Assembly (NCBI GenBank): GCA_014382645.1
Contig: JACNJI010000380.1
Location: 1-5,496, forward strand
Source of the DNA: Verrucomicrobiota bacterium
GTDB lineage: Bacteria > Verrucomicrobiota > Verrucomicrobiia > Opitutales > Seribacteraceae
Direction: 5' to 3'
Length of the DNA: 5,496 nucleotides
In this document: one piece after another, positions 1 to 5,496 of the stretch
Numbering within the stretch: the first letter of the stretch is position 1
Layout: each line of letters begins with the position of its first letter
Translations under genes and position numbers: made by a program
The notes under the pieces: generated by a model
Database searches by the model: none
What the model saw: the letters and a program-made list of their open reading frames with translations, nothing else
What the model was told of the DNA's origin: nothing

Positions 1-1030
1 GGGACAGCTTGTCGAGAGTAATGGAATCTGTGCCTATGGTTTGATTCAAGTCGGCCAGAACGTCGGCGGCGAGGCGTGAACGGGAGATGGTGGCGTTTAG
101 GTCCGCAAGCACGTCGTTCCCCAATTGGCTCTTTGTAATCGTGCGGTTGAGGTCGGATAGGACGGAGGCGGGGAGATCGCCACGGGTGATCGTCTTGTTC
201 AGGTCGTCCAGAACGTCGCCGGGCAGCATATCGCGGGTGATGACGATGGTTCTATTGAGATCGGCTAGGACGTCGGCTGGAAGATCGGTTCTTGAAAGGG
301 TACGATTGAGGTCTGCCAACACGCTTGCCGGGAGCATGGAACGGGTGATGACGACCGACCGGTTGAGATCAGCCAGCAAGGCGGGAGCGAGTTGTCCGGC
401 GGTTATGGAACCGGGAGCGATGGTGGCGTTGAGGTCGGACAATACGCCGGGGGCGAGCATGGAGCGGGTTATGCTTCCGGTTTGAATGGTGGCGTTTTGC
501 TCGGGGAGGACGACGGTGGCGTTGAGATCGGCGAGGACGTCCGCGGCGAGCATGCTTTTGGTGATGGCTCCGGGCAGGACGGCTTTGGCGAGGTTCGCCA
601 GGTTTGCGACATCGGCGGCGAGGGCGTGTGGAGCGGATGTGATACGCTGGTCGGGCAGCATGTGTAGCCATTGCTGCGTGTCGGCCCGGTAGAACTTCAC
701 ATCAAGGTAAAGCTCGGAGTGGTCGAGGAAGAGATTACTCGGGATCGGACTCATGCCCTGCCCGCCGAGGAGGACGACGTAGAGACCGCGATCGACGGGC
801 ACGTTGATAGAGGCGTTGGCATCGGTGCCGTTTCTCCAATGCACGGTGCCGTGGGTATCCCGTAGGGCGAAGGTGAACTGGGCGTCGCCTTGGAAGTTGG
901 CCCCGTTGATGGCCACCTTGCCCGAATAGGGTATGGGTGCGGCGACAGAGGCAATGGCAGAGAACCCCATGGCGAAGCAGAGAAGCAATAGTGGTGATCC
1001 AGGGAAAGAGCGTATGGACGATTTTTTCAT
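1..1030 (-). CDS. Exported tail-fibre-like surface protein with 17-residue repeats (3' end outside window)
   Basis: Reading leftward from the ATG at 1030, the frame is open for 343 codons to the window edge, so the C-terminus is missing. Residues 1-30 look like a Sec signal peptide: MKK start, leucine-rich core LLLLCFAMGF, probable cleavage after ASVA. Residues about 33-138 resemble the N-terminal beta domain common in bacterial 'tail fibre domain' surface proteins: PYSGKV, then QFTFALRD, VHWRNG, GLYVVLLGG, LYLDVKF and a closing ITSAPHALAADVANLA. From residue 156 to the edge there are nine complete units and a partial tenth of a 17-residue repeat, consensus ITRSxLPADVLADLNRT. The frame is supported by periodic protein conservation with varied synonymous codons. 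No Shine-Dalgarno sequence is visible before the start. The unseen end could carry an adhesion, lectin or intramolecular-chaperone domain. Exact function unknown; a surface or extracellular role is inferred from the signal peptide and architecture. Confidence 0.85.
   Translation of the reverse strand, partial: MKKSSIRSFPGSPLLLLCFAMGFSAIASVAAPIPYSGKVAINGANFQGDAQFTFALRDTHGTVHWRNGTDANASINVPVDRGLYVVLLGGQGMSPIPSNLFLDHSELYLDVKFYRADTQQWLHMLPDQRITSAPHALAADVANLANLAKAVLPGAITKSMLAADVLADLNATVVLPEQNATIQTGSITRSMLAPGVLSDLNATIAPGSITAGQLAPALLADLNRSVVITRSMLPASVLADLNRTLSRTDLPADVLADLNRTIVITRDMLPGDVLDDLNKTITRGDLPASVLSDLNRTITKSQLGNDVLADLNATISRSRLAADVLADLNQTIGTDSITLDKLS
2..565 (-). repeat. Coding tandem repeat array, 17-residue (51-base) units
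   Basis: Within the surface-protein gene, units begin at residues 156, 187, 209, 228, 245, 264, 281, 298, 315 and 337 (the last cut by the window edge). Spacings are 31, 22, 19, 17, 19, 17, 17, 17 and 22 residues, so the middle is a tight 17-residue array and the flanks carry inserts. Nearly invariant positions are a hydrophobic-S/T start, a Leu at position 6, V/L-L at 10-11 and D-L-N at 13-15. The units differ at DNA level: the Leu codon of DLN is ctc, ctg, cta or ttg in different units. The array is therefore old and maintained at protein level, not a fresh slippage product. Confidence 0.85.
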
Positions 1031-1043
1031 GAGGGACGACGAT

Positions 1044-1074
1044 GGAAGAGGGTCACACTTCCCGAATGGGGAAG
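1044..1074 (-). other. Candidate leader hairpin(s) upstream of the repeat-protein gene
   Basis: Bases 1058-1063 (CTTCCC) and 1069-1074 (GGGAAG) form a perfect 6-bp stem with a 5-base loop, ending 27 bases before the ATG at 1030. The same middle arm can instead pair with GGAAG at 1044-1048, giving a mutually exclusive 5-bp stem. There is no T-run after either stem, so this is not a canonical intrinsic terminator. It may be a 5' leader structure or coincidence. The rest of the 1031-1167 gap shows no clear promoter or terminator. Confidence 0.25.
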
Positions 1075-1167
1075 GATAGACGATCGGATTGGAGGGCAAC
1101 CATGCTTCCTCTACTCGAGCTAGCGTATGGTCGGAGGGCCGATTGAGGAAAGGTGAGGAAGCGCGGA

Positions 1168-1962
1168 TTAGGGCTGTGCGATTTCGACCGACTTGGTGGT
1201 GTGGTTATAGAACGCCTTCTTGGGGCGGGCTTGCAACATGAAGTAGAGCCAAGTGGAATCCTTCGCACGATATAGGTGAGGGTAGACGCCTTGCCCGGTC
1301 CAGAGCCACTGGTGGTTTTGGTCCCACATCCAAAGGGAGCCATCGCCGGCTTCCTGCATGAAGAGCCAACCGAGGTCGGCGTGGTGGAGCCAGCTTTTGT
1401 CAGTAGCATAGAAGGAACCGAACCAAGGGGAGTTTTTCCACCCGGGGGCATTCGGCACATCCACGGAACCGGCGATAAGGGAAGATGCCGGGCCGGCGGA
1501 AGGAGCGGCGGCGTTGGGCTCGAGACGTACGCGCACCTCGGCAGTCAAGCCTTCGGCGGTGGCGGTGACCGTAACCCGCACGCGGTCGGTGACCTGAGTG
1601 GCGGTAAGAAGACCGGACAGGGAAACGGTGGCAAGTGCGGTGTCCACGGCCCAAGCGACTTCCTCGGAGGGAAGGTTGGTGACGGTGCCGTCGTCCAAGA
1701 GAAGACTGCTGGCCAACTGTGTGGCGGAACCGGCGTTGATATTGGAATCGCCCGAACGGGCAATGAGACGCAAGGGTTGTATGAAGTCGGCAGTGGGGCC
1801 CACGGCGTTGGCAACGGCACCCGAGGCATCGGAAGTGAACCCGTAGAAGGGGGCTCCGATTACGGCTTGGTTCACTACCGGCCCCGCAGAGGAGGTGGCG
1901 GCAGAGAGAGCGAAAGGCAAAAGAGATAGGAATGTGGAAAGGGACAGAACTTTTTTGTACAT
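1168..1962 (-). CDS. Secreted protein with Ig-like segment and Trp-rich C-terminal domain
   Basis: A 264-residue protein starting at the ATG at 1962. Residues 1-21 form a signal peptide (MYKK, hydrophobic LSTFLSLLPFALSAA), predicting export. Residues about 64-150 resemble a bacterial Ig-like (Big_2-type) domain: 'INAGSATQL', 'LDDGTVTNL', 'VAWAVD', 'VSLSGLLTA' and 'VTVTATAEG' follow the usual order of that fold. After an Ala/Ser/Pro linker, residues 173-240 are very rich in tryptophan (nine Trp between 175 and 238), with GWLFMQEAGDGSLWMWD and QWLWTGQGVYPHLYR. I recognise this as a domain at the C-termini of many secreted Opitutia/Lentisphaerae proteins, with no function known to me. It lies upstream of, and in the same direction as, the repeat-protein gene (137-base gap), so both may build the cell surface. 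No Shine-Dalgarno sequence is evident. Gene reality is well supported; function is not. Confidence 0.85.
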   Translation of the reverse strand: MYKKVLSLSTFLSLLPFALSAATSSAGPVVNQAVIGAPFYGFTSDASGAVANAVGPTADFIQPLRLIARSGDSNINAGSATQLASSLLLDDGTVTNLPSEEVAWAVDTALATVSLSGLLTATQVTDRVRVTVTATAEGLTAEVRVRLEPNAAAPSAGPASSLIAGSVDVPNAPGWKNSPWFGSFYATDKSWLHHADLGWLFMQEAGDGSLWMWDQNHQWLWTGQGVYPHLYRAKDSTWLYFMLQARPKKAFYNHTTKSVEIAQP

Positions 1963-2152
1963 AGCAGTAGGTGGTTTGGTGCAAGTTTGCGCGTGTGCGT
2001 GAGGAGGGTCAAATGGAAATTTAGTTTTTTTGGATTTAACAAAAGTAGATGGGAACGAACGGGCGGGATTTCGAAAATGGGAGATTCAGTGATGATCCAA
2101 GTAGAATGTTCACGCTCGACTTGCCCTTCCTGATTGAACAAGATGAAAGGTG
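1963..2152. promoter_or_regulatory. Divergent intergenic region, probable promoters for both flanking genes
   Basis: These 190 bases separate the divergently transcribed secreted-protein and YceI-family genes, so two promoters are expected here. An AT-rich patch at about 2018-2048 (T-run plus AAC/AAAAG on the plus strand) stands out and could hold the leftward promoter. For the rightward gene, TAGAAT at 2102-2107 is a fair -10 match, but I find no -35 hexamer at the right distance. No strong inverted repeat suggesting an operator was found. This is placement by context, not by clear motifs. Confidence 0.35.
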
Positions 2153-2803
2153 ATGACTGGCCGAGTTTTTATGTTTTTCATAGTTGTTGCTCTAGCCGGA
2201 ACGAATGCCTTCGGCATGACCTTCGATTTTCGCACCCCCGAACAGTTCAACACGATAAAGGTGAGCATCAATACCTCTTTCGGGAGCGGACAACTAGAAG
2301 GAGAAATTCGGGGAGCGAGAGGGACTATTGAATTTCCCATGGAGCGACCAGAGGCGGCCCGAGGCAGGATTTCCATCGATGCCCGCGGAATAAGGCTTTT
2401 TCACGGTAAGTCGCAGGCAGTGGTACACACCTCGACTTGGCTGGACACCGGGCGTTTCCCGCAGATTACCTTTGGCTTGAAGGGCGTCCAGAACGTTCGT
2501 TGGGGGCGCAATGAGATACGAGGCGATATCGTGGGCACGCTCACTTTGAAGGGGAAGGCGAAGGAAGTCGTTTTGCCTGCAGTCTTTCGGTACCAACGAG
2601 CGGGAAGAAGGAGTTTGGACGGACGAGCGGGAGATTTGCTGGAGGTACAAGCCAAGCTTTCCATCCTACGAAGCGAATTCGGAATTAACCCGGGAGGCAT
2701 GCTGGACCAAGTGAAGAACGAGGTATCGGTGACCGTGAACCTGCTTGCCCGTTCGGACAAGGTGAGACCTCTGCTGCCCTGCAGCTTGTTCGTGAACCCC
2801 TGA
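2153..2803 (+). CDS. YceI-family exported lipocalin-like protein
   Basis: A 216-residue protein. Residues 1-21 form a signal peptide (TGR, then hydrophobic FMFFIVVALAG, probable cleavage after NAFG), so it should be periplasmic or outer-envelope. Residues about 24-200 match the YceI fold: an opening beta strand, 'GTIEF' (57-61), 'ISIDARGIRL' (73-82), 'RFPQITF' (101-107), 'GTLTLKGKAKEVVLP' (128-142), 'SILRSEFGI' (170-178) and a last strand 'NEVSVTVNLLA'. YceI proteins are beta-barrels that bind polyisoprenoid or other amphiphilic ligands in characterised cases; the ligand here is unknown. The start is uncertain: a GTG at 2150 lies directly before the ATG at 2153, and another ATG is at 2171. 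A weak GAAAGG (2145-2150) sits too close to 2153 to be a good ribosome site. Its 3' end faces ruvC, with 3 bases between the two stop codons. Confidence 0.9.
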   Translation: MTGRVFMFFIVVALAGTNAFGMTFDFRTPEQFNTIKVSINTSFGSGQLEGEIRGARGTIEFPMERPEAARGRISIDARGIRLFHGKSQAVVHTSTWLDTGRFPQITFGLKGVQNVRWGRNEIRGDIVGTLTLKGKAKEVVLPAVFRYQRAGRRSLDGRAGDLLEVQAKLSILRSEFGINPGGMLDQVKNEVSVTVNLLARSDKVRPLLPCSLFVNP

Positions 2804-2806
2804 GTA

Positions 2807-3388
2807 TCAGCTAGGCATCCAGGTAAAGGCGTGGCACAGGGCTATGGCGACGGCGTCGGACTCGTCGTAGGGCAAGGGTTTGGGTAGCTGAAGCATCTGA
2901 GCCATGGTGCGGGCAACCTGCTCCTTGCTCGCCCGACCGAAGCCGACTACGGCTTGCTTGACCCGTAGAGGAGCGTATTCGAAAACGGGCAGACCGCGAA
3001 TGGCAGCGGCGGAAAGGGCGGAACCGCGGGCAGCCCCCATGATTTGGGCGGTCTTGAAGTTGTTTACGTAGATGGTCTCCTCGCAGGAAAGATGACGCGG
3101 GTTCCATTTTTCCGCCATGGCTGCCACGGCCTTGTGAATCTCCCCGAGGCAATCGACGAAGGAGATCTTGGGTTTGAGCTTGAGGGTAAGCGAATCGAGT
3201 AGGCGGTGAGGACGGTTGGGTTCAAACTCGACAACCGCCAAGCCCATGCCTCGGAGACTCGGATCGACACCAAGAATACGCCCCGAGTAGGGAACCTTTT
3301 TCAGAAGAGCCTTGGGATCGATCGCGGTAGCCGCCCTACCCTTTCCCGCCAAGTGTTCGGCCCAAAGTTTTCGCGCGCTTCTTGCCAT
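2807..3388 (-). CDS. ruvC: Holliday junction resolvase RuvC
   Basis: Endonuclease that cuts Holliday junctions symmetrically, normally working with the RuvAB branch-migration motor. At 193 residues it is slightly longer than most RuvC proteins because about 36 residues precede the first core strand. All four acidic catalytic positions are visible: Asp42 in 'ILGVDPSLRGMGLAVVE', Glu103 in 'CEETIYVNNFKTAQIMGAARG', and Asp175 and Asp178 in 'YDESDAVAIALCH'. The conserved 'LRVKQAVVGFGRASKEQV' stretch (141-158) is also present. The ATG at 3388 follows the permease stop by 9 bases with no Shine-Dalgarno sequence, so translation may depend on the upstream gene. No ATG, GTG or TTG codon lies at the usual family start, so the extension is probably real. 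ruvA and ruvB are not in the window. Confidence 0.95.
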   Translation of the reverse strand: MARSARKLWAEHLAGKGRAATAIDPKALLKKVPYSGRILGVDPSLRGMGLAVVEFEPNRPHRLLDSLTLKLKPKISFVDCLGEIHKAVAAMAEKWNPRHLSCEETIYVNNFKTAQIMGAARGSALSAAAIRGLPVFEYAPLRVKQAVVGFGRASKEQVARTMAQMLQLPKPLPYDESDAVAIALCHAFTWMPS

Positions 3389-3397
3389 GAAAAAAAG

Positions 3398-4192
3398 CTA
3401 GAGCACCATGCGCAAACCTGCGAGGACAATAAAGAACCAGACCAAGGCCTCGAACAACTTCTGGTTTATGCGACTCACGACGAGAGGAGCGACCGAGGCC
3501 CCGACAACGGCGGGAATGAACATCCACCAGCTGACCGACATCGACTCGAGGGTGATGATCTCGAGATCTATCATCAAGGGAACCTTGGAAACGTTTACGA
3601 TGAGAAACAACCAGGCGGAGGTGCCGATGAAGGCGTACTTGGGCAGCGCCATGGCCAACAGGTAGAGCTGAGCCACGGGACCGGCGGCATTTGCAAGCAT
3701 GGTGGCGACTCCCCCGAGCAAGCCGAGAAAGGCCCCGAGGGCGAGTGAGCTACGAGTGTTTTGGCTGCCTACCACGTGGCCCTTGCGTTTTCTCCGCCAT
3801 TTCATGGTGAAGTGCATGGCGGTCATGGAAAGAAGGATGATACCGATGAGGACCTTGAGAAGGGACACACGCTCGTCGTTTGCCTGAAAGAAACCGAAGA
3901 CCTTCCATCCGACAAGAATGCCGATGATGAAAAAGGGAAGAAGCCGAGCGATGAACTTCCATTCGGCATGGCGACGATAGACTATGGTGGCGGTGACGTC
4001 GGCCGAGATAAGGACGGGTAAGAGCAAACCCACGGAAAGAGGCACGCCGGCCAAGCCCAAGGCATCCTCGAGAACGAGAGCGTAAATGGCCACGGTGAGG
4101 TTTCCCGCGCCGGGGAGACCACCTTTGCTCATACCCATGATGAGGGCGCCAAAGGCGAGAAGAGACCAGTGAGCGACGGTGAGAGATTCCAT
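3398..4192 (-). CDS. TauE/SafE-family membrane permease (putative sulfite/organosulfonate or other anion exporter)
   Basis: A 264-residue integral membrane protein of about eight transmembrane segments arranged as two homologous halves, the usual size and layout of the TauE/SafE (formerly DUF81) family. The first half has the diagnostic 'GMSKGGLPGAGNL' (about residues 20-32), then 'GLLLPVLISADVTATIVYRR' and 'LLPFFIIGILVGW'. The second half repeats the pattern with 'GAFLGLLGGVATMLANAAGP', 'LYLLAMALPKYAFIGTSAW' and 'NVSKVPLMI'. Family members export sulfite, sulfoacetate or related anions, but most are uncharacterised, so the substrate is not assignable. It sits 18 bases after recF and 9 before ruvC, probably in one transcript. 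A cysteine desulfurase two genes upstream is compatible with a sulfur link but does not prove one. The ATG at 4192 has no visible ribosome binding site. Confidence 0.92.
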   Translation of the reverse strand: MESLTVAHWSLLAFGALIMGMSKGGLPGAGNLTVAIYALVLEDALGLAGVPLSVGLLLPVLISADVTATIVYRRHAEWKFIARLLPFFIIGILVGWKVFGFFQANDERVSLLKVLIGIILLSMTAMHFTMKWRRKRKGHVVGSQNTRSSLALGAFLGLLGGVATMLANAAGPVAQLYLLAMALPKYAFIGTSAWLFLIVNVSKVPLMIDLEIITLESMSVSWWMFIPAVVGASVAPLVVSRINQKLFEALVWFFIVLAGLRMVL

Positions 4193-4210
4193 GAGAGAAA
4201 AAAGTGGACT

Positions 4211-5293
4211 TCAGGAAAGCTCGAAGGTTCCGGCGTTTACGCGAAATACTTCCCATGCCTCGGAATCGCCGGATTCCGCAGGGTGAATGGTCCCCGTTGC
4301 GAACACTTGGGCATCATCAGGAAGGAGTTTGCGGAAGTTGGCCTTACGCTCGGCGTCGAGTTCCCCGAGGGCATCGTCGACGAGCAAGATGGGGATCGTG
4401 CCGCAAACCTTGCGTAAGAAAGAAAATTCGGCCAAGCGCAAGGCGAGCACAAGTCCGCGTTGCTGCCCCTCGGAAGCGAGGTGGCGGGCATCCCGAGAAT
4501 CGAGCAAGAAGCGAAAATCGTCGCGGTGGGGACCTCTGCGGGTGGATCCGAGAACGCGATCCCGTTCGCGTCCCGCAAGGTATCGACCGGCTACGGTGGC
4601 GTGGTCGGCGTCTTCCAGATCGGGCTTGTACCCGAGAGAGGCTTTCTCGCGGCTCGAGGAGATGGTGCCGTAACGCTCGGCCAAAAGGTCGGACAATTCG
4701 GGCAAGGCCTCCCGCCGCAGGCGAGTGAGCTCGACCGCAGCGGGAACGAGAGAGGCCTCGAAGGCATCGAGCTCGGCATCGCCACCGCCACGCTTGAGGA
4801 TCGCGTTGCGCTCACGGAGACCGCGGTGGTAGTTTCGCAAAGTCTGGAAGTAAGCGGAAGAGGACGTCGACAAGGTGACGTCGAGCCACCGACGCCGTTC
4901 GCCAGGCCCGTCGCGGACGAGCCTGAAATCCCGAGAAGAAAGAACGACGGAAGGGAAACGCCCCACGTAATCCGCTAGGCGAGTAATCCGTTCCCCGTCT
5001 AATTCGACGTGTTTGGCGCCTTTGGAATCGAAACGAAGGAGGACTTCACTCTCGTTGCCGTCATCGCCTTGAAATCGGTGAAACAGGCTGGCGCCGGAAG
5101 CATCGTGCATGACGAGGCTCTCGGCGCCGCCGAAGCGAAAGGAGCGAAGGACTCCCGCAAAGGCAATGGCCTCGAGCAGGTTTGTCTTTCCTTGCCCGTT
5201 GGGTCCCCAGAAAAAGGTTCGCTGACCCGAGAAGCTCAAGCCGGCGGCTTCCACGTTGCGGAAGTTCTCCAAGTTAAGGGCGAGAAGGCGCAC
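4211..5293 (-). CDS. recF: DNA replication/repair protein RecF (GTG start)
   Basis: SMC-like ATPase that, with RecO and RecR, loads RecA onto gapped single-stranded DNA. I chose the GTG at 5293, giving 360 residues. It makes the protein begin VRLLALNLENFRNVE as family members do, puts the Walker A lysine at residue 36 as in E. coli RecF, and leaves 7 bases after the upstream stop. A longer reading from a TTG at 5374 would add 27 low-complexity residues and overlap the upstream gene. Motifs in order: Walker A GPNGQGKT (30-37), 'VRDGPGERRRWLD' (126-138), 'LRERNAILK' (159-167), 'RRGPHRDDF' (252-260), the ABC signature SEGQQRG (274-280) and Walker B PILLVDD with ELD (301-313). All catalytic elements look intact. 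Unlike the classical dnaA-dnaN-recF arrangement, no replication genes adjoin it here. Confidence 0.96.
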   Translation of the reverse strand: MRLLALNLENFRNVEAAGLSFSGQRTFFWGPNGQGKTNLLEAIAFAGVLRSFRFGGAESLVMHDASGASLFHRFQGDDGNESEVLLRFDSKGAKHVELDGERITRLADYVGRFPSVVLSSRDFRLVRDGPGERRRWLDVTLSTSSSAYFQTLRNYHRGLRERNAILKRGGGDAELDAFEASLVPAAVELTRLRREALPELSDLLAERYGTISSSREKASLGYKPDLEDADHATVAGRYLAGRERDRVLGSTRRGPHRDDFRFLLDSRDARHLASEGQQRGLVLALRLAEFSFLRKVCGTIPILLVDDALGELDAERKANFRKLLPDDAQVFATGTIHPAESGDSEAWEVFRVNAGTFELS

Positions 5294-5300
5294 GGGGAGA

Positions 5301-5496
5301 CTAGATCGAGACGACCTCGGAGGAGGACGAATCGGCTCGGAGCTCGGCGTAAGCGAGACGAAAAGCATCGGCAAGACCGGACCATTCGGCTGGCGAGGTT
5401 TCGCGAGAACCGCTAACCCTTACCACCCGTCTGGCTTGCTCGGGAGAAAGCCCCATTGCCGCCGAAACGTGAGAGGGTCCATCCTTGCCCGTGGCG
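5301..5496 (-). CDS. C-terminal end of a cysteine desulfurase (class V aminotransferase; 5' part outside window)
   Basis: The frame enters from the right edge and reads 64 residues to a TAG at 5301-5303. It begins ATGKDGPSHVSAAMGLSPEQ, continues 'ARRVVRVSGSRETSPAEW' and ends with an acidic, Ser-rich tail. The 'G..GPSHV..AMGL....A...VR.S' pattern is the typical end of NifS/IscS-like PLP enzymes, which take sulfur from cysteine for Fe-S clusters and other sulfur cofactors. In the family it lies immediately after the mobile-loop catalytic Cys (usually '...SAC'), which here falls just beyond the window edge. PLP-lysine and Cys are therefore not visible, and the subtype (IscS, SufS or NifS) cannot be told. 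Its stop is 7 bases before the recF GTG, suggesting co-transcription. Confidence is limited by the short fragment. Confidence 0.75.
   Translation of the reverse strand, partial: ATGKDGPSHVSAAMGLSPEQARRVVRVSGSRETSPAEWSGLADAFRLAYAELRADSSSSEVVSI

Noticed and set aside
2..565. Repeat array considered as a CRISPR array or intergenic satellite
   Set aside because: Units are not near-identical, have no spacers of uniform length, and stay in one open frame with amino-acid-level conservation.
87..667. Plus-strand ORFs at 87-485 and 392-667 with repetitive Arg/Ser or Gly-rich products
   Set aside because: They are the antisense of the repeat-protein gene. Their periodicity is inherited from its 51-base units, and the minus-strand frame has a signal peptide and a recognisable domain order.
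369..671. Minus-strand ORF of 100 residues, His/Arg/Pro-rich
   Set aside because: Out-of-frame shadow of the repeat protein; composition is typical of a shifted GC-rich frame and there is no recognisable domain.
1276..1929. Plus-strand 217-residue Gly-rich ORF
   Set aside because: Antisense to the secreted Trp-rich protein. The minus-strand reading has a signal peptide, an Ig-like segment and a patterned Trp domain, while this one has no domain.
2134..2331. Short plus-strand ORF starting just before yceI
   Set aside because: Out of frame with yceI and overlapping its start; no domain, and the yceI frame clearly encodes the family motifs.
3206..3748. Plus-strand 180-residue hydrophilic ORF spanning ruvC and the permease
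   Set aside because: Antisense across two well-identified genes; low-complexity charged composition.
4460..4978. Plus-strand 172-residue ORF
   Set aside because: Antisense to recF, whose catalytic motifs are all intact on the minus strand.

Overview
The window looks like an ordinary chromosomal segment of a Verrucomicrobiota bacterium, probably class Opitutia (Opitutales/Puniceicoccales). That assignment is an inference. It rests on two secreted proteins of a style I associate with that group: a Trp-rich 'GWLF..SLWMWD..WLWT' C-terminal domain, and a tail-fibre-like surface protein built from short 'ITRSML..DVLADLN.T' repeats. It also fits the moderately high GC content and the absence of clear Shine-Dalgarno sequences in front of most genes. 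I see no tRNA, rRNA, CRISPR array, insertion sequence or integrase.

Layout, left to right. (1) Bases 1-1030, minus strand: the first 343 residues of a large exported repeat protein whose 3' end lies outside the window. It is open to the window edge and is the least ordinary feature here. (2) 1168-1962, minus strand: a 264-residue secreted protein with a bacterial Ig-like segment and a Trp-rich C-terminal domain. (3) 1963-2152: an AT-rich divergent intergenic region. (4) 2153-2803, plus strand: an exported YceI-family lipocalin-like protein. (5) 2807-5496, minus strand: a compact gene cluster read leftward, consisting of the 3' end of a cysteine desulfurase, then recF, a TauE/SafE membrane permease and ruvC. 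Intergenic gaps in this cluster are 7, 18 and 9 bases, so it is probably one operon. Its last gene (ruvC) meets yceI tail to tail with 3 bases between the stop codons.

Functionally, the right half pairs two DNA-repair genes (recF, recombination mediator; ruvC, Holliday junction resolvase) with two genes plausibly linked to sulfur handling (cysteine desulfurase, TauE/SafE anion permease). The left half encodes envelope or secreted proteins. Nothing here makes a convincing case for an undescribed defence or mobile system. The item most worth following up is the repeat protein at the left edge.
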